Shown: piece by piece, positions 1 through 4,470 of the stretch | Numbering within the stretch: the stretch's first letter is position 1 | Layout: every line of letters starts with the position of its first letter | Source of the DNA: Myxococcales bacterium | Lineage (GTDB): Bacteria; Desulfobacterota_B; Binatia; UBA1149; SPBQ01 | NCBI GenBank assembly: GCA_004525875.1 | Contig: SPBQ01000127.1 | Coordinates: 1 to 6,710, forward strand | Length of the DNA: 6,710 bases | Reading direction: 5' to 3' | The notes under the pieces: model-generated | Databases searched by the model: none | What the model saw: only the letters and a program-made list of their open reading frames with translations | What the model was told of the DNA's origin: nothing | Translations under genes and position numbers: made by a program

Positions 1-740
1 CCCAGGAAGGTGTCGCACTCGTCATCGTCGGGAATCGAGCAGCTCTTCGTGTGGACGCCCTCGCGACAGCGGTCCGGCGTATCGACGCCGCCGACGGTGA
101 GGGTCTCCGTGGCGGTCGTGATCGCCTGCGCTGCGGCGGCCTCGACGGGATCGTTGACGTCGATCCCGAGCAGGTCGACCGAGCCCAGATTTCCGGCCGT
201 GCAGTTGGCCGGCTCGGGGCGGTTGAGGCACACCCCTACGCGAAAGGTACACTGGCCGACTGCTGCATCGAAGTCGCAGGCGGCGCCGTCCGTGCAGCGC
301 TGGGTCTTGCGAGCGACGTCCTGCGGAGGCGAGTCGAGCGTCCATGCGCCGTTGCACTCCTTGCGGCCCCTGAGCTCGCGCCTGCCGATGAGGTTGCGCT
401 CGCACAGCGCCGTGCAGCCGCTACCCGCGACGCCGTTGTTGACGCCGAGGTCGCACTGCTCGTCGCACTCCACCTCGTCGTTTCCGCACGCCGCGAACTG
501 ACACACATGCGAACAGCTGTTGGGGCCGGCGAAGCACAGGCCCGAGATCGCCCAGTCGCACGCCTCGGTGACGCACACGCCGTCGGGTGGGCCGGTGTCG
601 CAGTCGCCGTTGTTCTGGCAGAACTGGCCGACCAGGCCCTGCGAGCACCCGCCGTCGATCGCGCCGTTGCCGCATTCGGCAGCGCAGGTGGCGTTGCAGC
701 CGTCGCCCGGCGAGGTGTTGGCGTCGTCGCACTCCTCGAA
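1..740 (-). repeat. Left copy of the diverged direct duplication (partner at 1980-2717)
   Basis: Same orientation as the partner. Homology begins at the FEECDD motif (about 740) and continues to the window edge. The right edge of homology coincides within about 25 bp with the in-frame TGA at 762-764 and the start of unrelated sequence, which places a breakpoint at about 740-765. Confidence 0.72.
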
Positions 741-761
741 GGCTGGCGCCGGCCCGGATCT
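1..761 (-). pseudogene. 5'-truncated DUF4215 cysteine-rich secreted protein fragment, runs off left edge
   Basis: Read on the minus strand in the frame whose codons start at 761, 758 and so on, this translates without a stop to the window edge and shows FEECDDANTSPGDGC, a CGNG module and TEACD...SGLC. It continues with GSGCTALCERNL, CTDGAACDFD and VCLNRPEP, then DRCREG just before the edge. These are DUF4215 (Myxococcus cysteine-rich repeat) elements followed by the same C-terminal domain as the intact 818-residue protein at 1770-4226; by eye about half the residues match. The fragment starts at the equivalent of residue 503 of that protein. In this frame a TGA lies at 762-764, and no ATG, GTG or TTG follows it before about 577. 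It therefore lacks a signal peptide and the N-terminal half and is most likely not translated as a secreted protein. The true 3' end, expected about 65 codons further, lies outside the window. A frameshift joining it to an upstream part cannot be excluded, but nothing recognisable lies upstream. Confidence 0.8.
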
Positions 762-841
762 TCAGCTGGCGGCCGAGTACGGGCTCCCCGTGCAGATGCT
801 CGCTGTAATCAACGTACACGAACAGATAAGCACGTTGCCCT

Positions 842-1153
842 ATGACGACTCCTTTTTGGTGTGTCCTGGTGGTAACTTTATTGCGTACGTGCACACGGGC
901 GTCGGCGCGTACTGCAAGAACCGGCAGTTCGGAACGATCGACACTCACCATCCGCGCGCCCAGGCAGCCGCACTCGAGGGCGCCGGTGCACGGGCCAACG
1001 CCGCCCAGCTCAATGCCTGGGAGGCCCCGCCGGTGTTCGGCTTGAGCATGTTGATTGCGCACGTGGCAGGCGCCGACGCTGCTGCGTCGGCAGTCGCGAG
1101 CGTGGGGATCGTGTGCTGCGTACGACTTGTTCCTACTCGCCGCCGCGGCGTGA
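842..1153 (+). pseudogene. Broken MAPEG-family membrane protein gene
   Basis: The ATG at 842 opens MTTPFWCVLVVTLL, typical of the first helix of MAPEG proteins (membrane-associated proteins in eicosanoid and glutathione metabolism, bacterial YecN-like branch). The reading then shifts: TTG at 881-883, two bases at 884-885, then TAC at 886 in another frame gives YVHTGVGAYCKN. This frame continues with HHPRAQ, EGAGARANAAQLNAWEA and a hydrophobic helix, FGLSMLIAHVAGAD. The family usually has L-P-Y here, so one base of a proline codon seems lost. After VASVGIV (to 1113) the family pattern stops. A third segment, CAAYDLFLLAAAA ending in TGA at 1151-1153, resembles the last MAPEG helix and is back in the frame of the ATG. 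About 30 residues (loop and part of helix 4) therefore seem deleted. The intact family is roughly 125-135 residues; the remnant has about 104. No clear Shine-Dalgarno sequence precedes 842. Family assignment is by eye; the frameshift is visible directly. Confidence 0.7.
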
Positions 1154-1198
1154 CCAAGGTTGCTGTTGCACCTGGTACCCGAGGGAGAGTCGTAGGAC

Positions 1199-1588
1199 AT
1201 GCTCACACACGAGCTTCTGGAAGACGAAGCCATTCTCGTCGTGAAGCCGGCGGAACCGCTCGAGGCCGGTGACTTCGAGACGCTGGCTCGCGAGATCGAC
1301 CCGTACCTCGAGAAGCAGGGGGAGCTGCGCGGGCTGATGATCGAGACAGAGTCGTTCCCCGGCTGGAACGACTTCGCGGCGGTCCTCTCCCACCTGCGAT
1401 TCATCCGCGACCACCACCAGCGCATCCGCAAGGTGGCGGCCGTGACCGACAGCGCATTCGCGTCGATCGCGCCGCGGCGATGCCGCCCGAGGACCCGTCG
1501 GGCTGTAGCTCCCATACGACCACGAATTGGTCTTCGCCGATGTGGGCGACGTCGGGCAGGATCTGGCCGCCGGTCGTGTAGGTGTTGA
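1199..1588 (+). pseudogene. SpoIIAA/STAS-like protein, C-terminus truncated
   Basis: The first 93 residues (MLTHELLEDEAILVVKPAEP through DSAFASIAPR) match the SpoIIAA-like family (STAS-type fold, Pfam PF11964). That family is small cytoplasmic alpha/beta proteins of about 120 residues whose biochemical role is mostly undetermined. Recognisable points are the LEAGDFETLA helix, the G-E-L-R-G-L-M-I strand, the PGWNDF segment and the AAVTDSAF strand. The start at 1199 is supported by GAGGGAGAG at 1181-1189. After R93 (codon 1475-1477) the family sequence, normally another 25-30 residues ending near ALAWL, is replaced by an arginine-rich tail (RCRPRTRR...). This tail is merely the antisense of the neighbouring minus-strand fragment, and the frame stops at 1586-1588. 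The product, if made, would lack its last strand and helix and is unlikely to fold normally. It lies 45 bp downstream of the MAPEG remnant in the same direction, so the two may once have been co-transcribed. Confidence 0.72.
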
Positions 1589-1697
1589 CCTGGAATTCGT
1601 CGCCGTCAGGTGCGATCTAAACCGAGCATGGTGCCGCGACGATCAGCATCAGCGCGACAGCGCCGAGGTGTCGGGATGTCAGGACGCTCTGGATCAC
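1478..1697 (-). pseudogene. 5' remnant of a secreted EFQVNTYTTGGQ-type protein, with amber stop and lost 3' end
   Basis: From a GTG at 1697-1695 the minus strand reads a signal peptide of 26 residues (MIQSVLTSRHLGAVALMLIV then AAPCSV). A TAG stop at 1619-1617 follows, and then in the same frame IAPDGDEFQVNTYTTGGQ, ILPDVAHIGEDQFVVVW and ELQPDGSSGGI. The EFxVNTYTTGxQ...P.VA....xFVVVW pattern is the first beta-repeat of large exported repeat proteins common in Deltaproteobacteria-type genomes. These usually continue for hundreds of residues with a GI.A.R.F motif next. Here the match ends at about 1478-1480, exactly where the plus-strand SpoIIAA-like gene also loses its family match. The amber codon sits where similar proteins have a residue such as Glu before IAP, so a GAG-to-TAG change is plausible (inference). 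The GTG start is chosen only because it gives the signal peptide; no Shine-Dalgarno sequence is seen. Confidence 0.6.
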
Positions 1698-1707
1698 GCG
1701 AGGGCCG

Positions 1708-1723
1708 GGCCGAATGCTCGGCC
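1708..1723 (-). terminator. Candidate GC-rich hairpin downstream of the 818-residue gene
   Basis: A 6-bp perfect inverted repeat (GGCCGA / TCGGCC) with a 4-base loop lies about 46 bp past the stop codon of the minus-strand gene ending at 1770. No T-tract follows on the minus strand, so it is a weak intrinsic-terminator candidate and may be chance in GC-rich DNA. Confidence 0.25.
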
Positions 1724-1769
1724 GCGGAGCCCAGAGTGCCCAACGCGTGTCCGAATAACAAGACTCTCG

Positions 1770-4226
1770 CTACGGGGCTATGCAGCGGAGTCGCACGTTG
1801 TCGCGATCGCCCCTCAGCCCCCCGTCACGTCGCACATAGCTCTTCATGGATAGCCGCGCGCCGACCGGAACGACAACGGGTTGACCCGGCGTGCAGGACG
1901 CCAGCTGGTTCGAAGCGCCGGCGAGCGGCGGCAGATATGCGACACCTGTGGCCACGTCGCAAATGCCGTCGGCGGCACCGAGGTGGCTGTCGCAGTCCGT
2001 GTTGAACGTGCAGTTCTTCCGAGAGCGGCCTTTGCGGCAACGGCCCGGTGCATCGAACGCATCCGCCGTGAGCGCGCCGAGCGCGTCGGTAAGCTCCTCG
2101 GCTGCTTCCGCCGCGTAGGGGAATGCGGTCTTTAGCCGCGGCATGTCGACCGCGACGATCGATCCCGTCTGGCAGCCGGGGGGGTCCGGGCGATTGAGGC
2201 ACATGCCGATGCTGAACGCGCATTCGCCGTTGACCACCGTATCGAAGTCGCAGGCCGCTCCATCGGTGCAAATCTGCTTCTTGAACTTCAAGTCCCGGGG
2301 CGGCGAGTCCATGGTCCACGCGCCGGGGCACTCGAAGATGCTGCGGAGCTCCTGCGCGCCGACGAGGTTGCGCTCGCAGAGCGCCGTACAGCCGCTGCCC
2401 GGTACCCCGTTGCTCGCACCGAGGTCGCACTGCTCGCTGCACTCCACCTGGTCGTTGCCGCAGGTTGTGATGGTACAGAGCTGCGAGCAGGCCGTCAGTC
2501 CCGGGATGCAGAGGCCGTCTATACCGGTGTCGCAAGCTTCGGTCGCGCAGGCGCCGTCGCCGGCGCCGAGCGACGTATCGCAGTCTGCGTCGACGTTGCA
2601 GTAGGTGTTGACGAGCCCCTGCGAACAGGCGCCGTCGATGATGCCGTTGCCGCATTCGTTGATGCAGCTCGGGCTGCAGCCGTCGCCGGCCGACAGGTTG
2701 CCGTCGTCGCACTCCTCGTAGGGCGGGTTGCCTTTCGTCTTCACCAAGCCATCGCCACAGAACGAATCGAAGCAGCTGTTCGAACAGTCGTCCTTGTCCG
2801 AGTTGTTCTTGTCGTCGCACTCCTCTTGGAAGCAGACGCCGTCGCCCGCGCCGAGCGAGGTATCGCAGTCCACGTTCGTGGCGCAGATCCCCGTCTCGCC
2901 CGAGATGCAGTAGGGTGAATCGACGGTGCCGTTACCGCACTGCACCGGCTTCTCCTTCCGGCAAAGAGCGTTGCAGCCGTCGCCCGGCACGAGGTCGCCG
3001 TCGTCGCATTGCTCGAAGGGAGGGGTGCCTGTGGTCTTCTGGAATCCGTCTCCGCAGGTGGCCACGACGCAGCCGAGCACGCAGTCGTCGTTGCTCAGGT
3101 TGTCACCGTCGTCGCAGAGCTCGCTGTTCGCCGAATCGATGATGCCGTCGCCGCAGAAAGCGAACTGACAGCTGGTGCGGCACGCGTTTGGCAGAGAGTT
3201 CGAGTTGCCCGGGCCGTCATCGCATTCCTCGCCGATCCCCGTCTGGAGGATGCCGTCGCCGCAAACTTCGGCCACGCAGAGCGGGGTGCAGCCGTCATTC
3301 GTGTTCGCGTTGCCGTCGTCGCACTCCTCGCCCGAAGGGATGTTCGGATTGCCGTCCCCGCAGGAGGGCGCCGTGCAATCGTCGTCGCAGCTCACCGAGT
3401 CGCCGTTGGTGTCGCAGAGCTCGCCCGCGGCAGGATTGAAGATCGCGTCCGGGCAGGCGGGGAGGGTGCAATCGGAGTCGCAGGTGGCGCTGTTGCCGGC
3501 CGTGTCGCAGATCTCACCGACGTCCGGTGTTCCCGTGCCGCAGAGGCTCGTCTGCGCGATGCCGTCGGGGCCGGCGTCGACACAGGTCGAGTCTCTGAGA
3601 CCCTGGTCCGTACCAAAAATTGAGGGCCCGAAGATGTCGTCGCCCGCGAGCGTCGTGTTCAATATTCCGTTGGCACCCGTCGAGATGTAGGGCACCGCCA
3701 CGTCGTCGGGGACGACGGTGGTTTGAAGAATGTCGTCCAGTCCCGGAAGGATACATGCCGACGTTGGGCACACTGCCGAGCATCGCGTGTCCAAGGAGAC
3801 GTTGACGTCGTCACCCGCGACCACCGAGTCGAATACGACGTTGGCGCCGGCGCAGATCGCCATGGTCGTTACATCGTCGGCAACCGGCGTCGAGTTGATC
3901 GTCAAATTCGGGCCGCGACGGATGCCGACTTGTCGCGGCGTGCTTGCGCCCGGCACGATGAGCAGTACGTCATCGCCGGCGGCGACCGAGATCGAGTCGC
4001 AGATTCCATCGTTGGCGCCGATGGTTCCGGCGACGATGATACGGCCGAAGGCCGTTGTCGTGCCGCCGACGGCGACGAACTGGAAATCTCCTACCTGCGC
4101 AGAAGCGGGAGACCCCCTCAGTGTCGCAGCGACGAGGATCCCGGCCACGACGCTCGCGCGTCGCGCCGAGGATGCAAAAGGCCAATTACCGAGTGCCGAC
4201 CGGGCAGCCTTCGCGCTCTCGAACAT
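1770..4226 (-). CDS. Secreted multi-domain DUF4215 cysteine-rich repeat protein, 818 aa
   Basis: Function is unknown; it is predicted to be exported and held by many disulfides. Residues 1-43 form a signal peptide (RR at 22-23, hydrophobic VVAGILVAATL, cleavage after ASA43). Residues 70-228 hold six copies of a G-x-N/D-G-I...(A/P)DD(V/I) unit with alternating spacing of 35 and 22 residues. Residues 229-617 hold about ten DUF4215/Myxococcus cysteine-rich repeats of the form CGDGxx...E.CDDGN....DGC...C; the first two are degenerate (EICDT, ELCDT). Residues 618-818 form a C-terminal domain with CTDGAACDFD and CLNRP, a helical stretch (PYAAEAAEELTDALGAL) and a closing DNVRLRCIAP; I do not know a named family for it. 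There is no MYXO-CTERM or sortase-type anchor. The ATG at 4226-4224 is preceded by GGAGCGGGGGGG with 5 nt spacing. The gene stands alone on its strand, divergent from the gene at 4471. DUF4215 repeats occur in secreted or surface proteins, so a structural or adhesive role is conceivable but unproven. Confidence 0.93.
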   Translation of the reverse strand: MFESAKAARSALGNWPFASSARRASVVAGILVAATLRGSPASAQVGDFQFVAVGGTTTAFGRIIVAGTIGANDGICDSISVAAGDDVLLIVPGASTPRQVGIRRGPNLTINSTPVADDVTTMAICAGANVVFDSVVAGDDVNVSLDTRCSAVCPTSACILPGLDDILQTTVVPDDVAVPYISTGANGILNTTLAGDDIFGPSIFGTDQGLRDSTCVDAGPDGIAQTSLCGTGTPDVGEICDTAGNSATCDSDCTLPACPDAIFNPAAGELCDTNGDSVSCDDDCTAPSCGDGNPNIPSGEECDDGNANTNDGCTPLCVAEVCGDGILQTGIGEECDDGPGNSNSLPNACRTSCQFAFCGDGIIDSANSELCDDGDNLSNDDCVLGCVVATCGDGFQKTTGTPPFEQCDDGDLVPGDGCNALCRKEKPVQCGNGTVDSPYCISGETGICATNVDCDTSLGAGDGVCFQEECDDKNNSDKDDCSNSCFDSFCGDGLVKTKGNPPYEECDDGNLSAGDGCSPSCINECGNGIIDGACSQGLVNTYCNVDADCDTSLGAGDGACATEACDTGIDGLCIPGLTACSQLCTITTCGNDQVECSEQCDLGASNGVPGSGCTALCERNLVGAQELRSIFECPGAWTMDSPPRDLKFKKQICTDGAACDFDTVVNGECAFSIGMCLNRPDPPGCQTGSIVAVDMPRLKTAFPYAAEAAEELTDALGALTADAFDAPGRCRKGRSRKNCTFNTDCDSHLGAADGICDVATGVAYLPPLAGASNQLASCTPGQPVVVPVGARLSMKSYVRRDGGLRGDRDNVRLRCIAP
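1980..2717 (-). repeat. Right copy of a diverged direct duplication (partner at 1-740)
   Basis: Residues 504-750 of the 818-aa protein align nearly colinearly with the left-edge fragment at a nucleotide offset of about 1980 (net drift only about 3 bp). The copies share long cores such as SGCTALCERNL and CTDGAACDFD. By eye, protein identity is roughly 50-60 percent, so the duplication is old, or the copies come from a dispersed gene family. Confidence 0.75.
3537..4019 (-). repeat. Alternating 35/22-residue repeat region inside the 818-aa protein
   Basis: Units start at residues 70, 105, 127, 162, 184 and 219, with lengths 35, 22, 35, 22 and 35 and a last partial unit. Most cores read G-x-N/D-x-I-x-(D/N/Q)-(S/T)-(T/V)-(V/L)-x-(A/P/G)-D-D-(V/I). 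The long units end in 17-20 linker residues and the short ones in 7. Composite period is 57 residues (171 bp). The paired acidic residues ending each core suggest a cation-stabilised turn (inference). Confidence 0.75.
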
Positions 4227-4289
4227 GATCGCCCCCCCGCTCCGAACGCCACGTATCCTGTGGCACAGGAGCCTGAACCGAATCTGTTC

Positions 4290-4317
4290 CTTAGCGCCCC
4301 GCTCCCGGCCCTGTCAA
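4290..4317 (-). promoter_or_regulatory. Candidate sigma70-type promoter for the 818-aa gene
   Basis: On the minus strand a perfect TTGACA (4317-4312) is followed after 16 bp by GCTAAG (4295-4290), a poor -10 with three matches to TATAAT. It would start transcription about 55-60 nt ahead of the ATG at 4226. Only the -35 is strong. Confidence 0.4.
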
Positions 4318-4380
4318 CGACACATTCAAGTACGCCCGCTCTGCGAGCCCCCCCGATTGGATCAGTCAGAAGGTTTTCTG

Positions 4381-4409
4381 TTGACAAAGTTAGACGTGGC
4401 GACGTAGCG
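4381..4409 (+). promoter_or_regulatory. Candidate sigma70-type promoter for the 673-aa gene
   Basis: A perfect TTGACA lies at 4381-4386 on the plus strand. With 17 bp spacing the -10 position (4404-4409) reads GTAGCG, which is weak. The local sequence upstream (AAGGTTTTCTG) is AT-richer than the surroundings. The start codon at 4471 would follow a leader of about 50-55 nt. The rest of 4227-4470 shows no ORF I would defend. Confidence 0.4.
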
Positions 4410-4456
4410 ATGAGCCGGTTCCTTGCGGCGCACCGTCGTACGCCGATCGGAGCAAC

Positions 4457-4463
4457 AAGGGGG
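4457..4463 (+). promoter_or_regulatory. Ribosome binding site that decides the start at 4471
   Basis: AAGGGGG lies 7 nt ahead of ATG 4471. The longer reading from ATG 4423 would add 16 arginine-rich residues in front of a complete signal peptide and has no comparable Shine-Dalgarno sequence, so 4471 is preferred. Confidence 0.7.
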
Positions 4464-4470
4464 TTCTCGC

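Noticed and set aside
762..764. TGA in frame with the left fragment as a selenocysteine or readthrough codon
   Set aside because: Sequence upstream in that frame has no family similarity and another stop (TAG) just beyond; no SECIS-like hairpin was evident. A truncation is simpler.
51..845. Long plus-strand open frame of 264 codons (and others at 10-501 and 520-1272) across the left DUF4215 fragment
   Set aside because: They are antisense shadows of the minus-strand cysteine-rich coding frame; Ala/Arg/Val-rich with no family features. Only the part of the 520-1272 frame at 886-1113 is real, as the middle of the MAPEG remnant.
421..1515. Minus-strand open frame of 364 codons
   Set aside because: It crosses at least three unrelated segments and is out of frame with the DUF4215 fragment; no signal peptide or domain. 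Its apparent length comes from GC-rich DNA lacking stops.
1825..2820. Minus-strand 331-codon frame overlapping the 818-aa gene
   Set aside because: It is the +1 shadow of the DUF4215 region, with Arg-rich low-complexity content; the cysteine repeats are all in the other frame.
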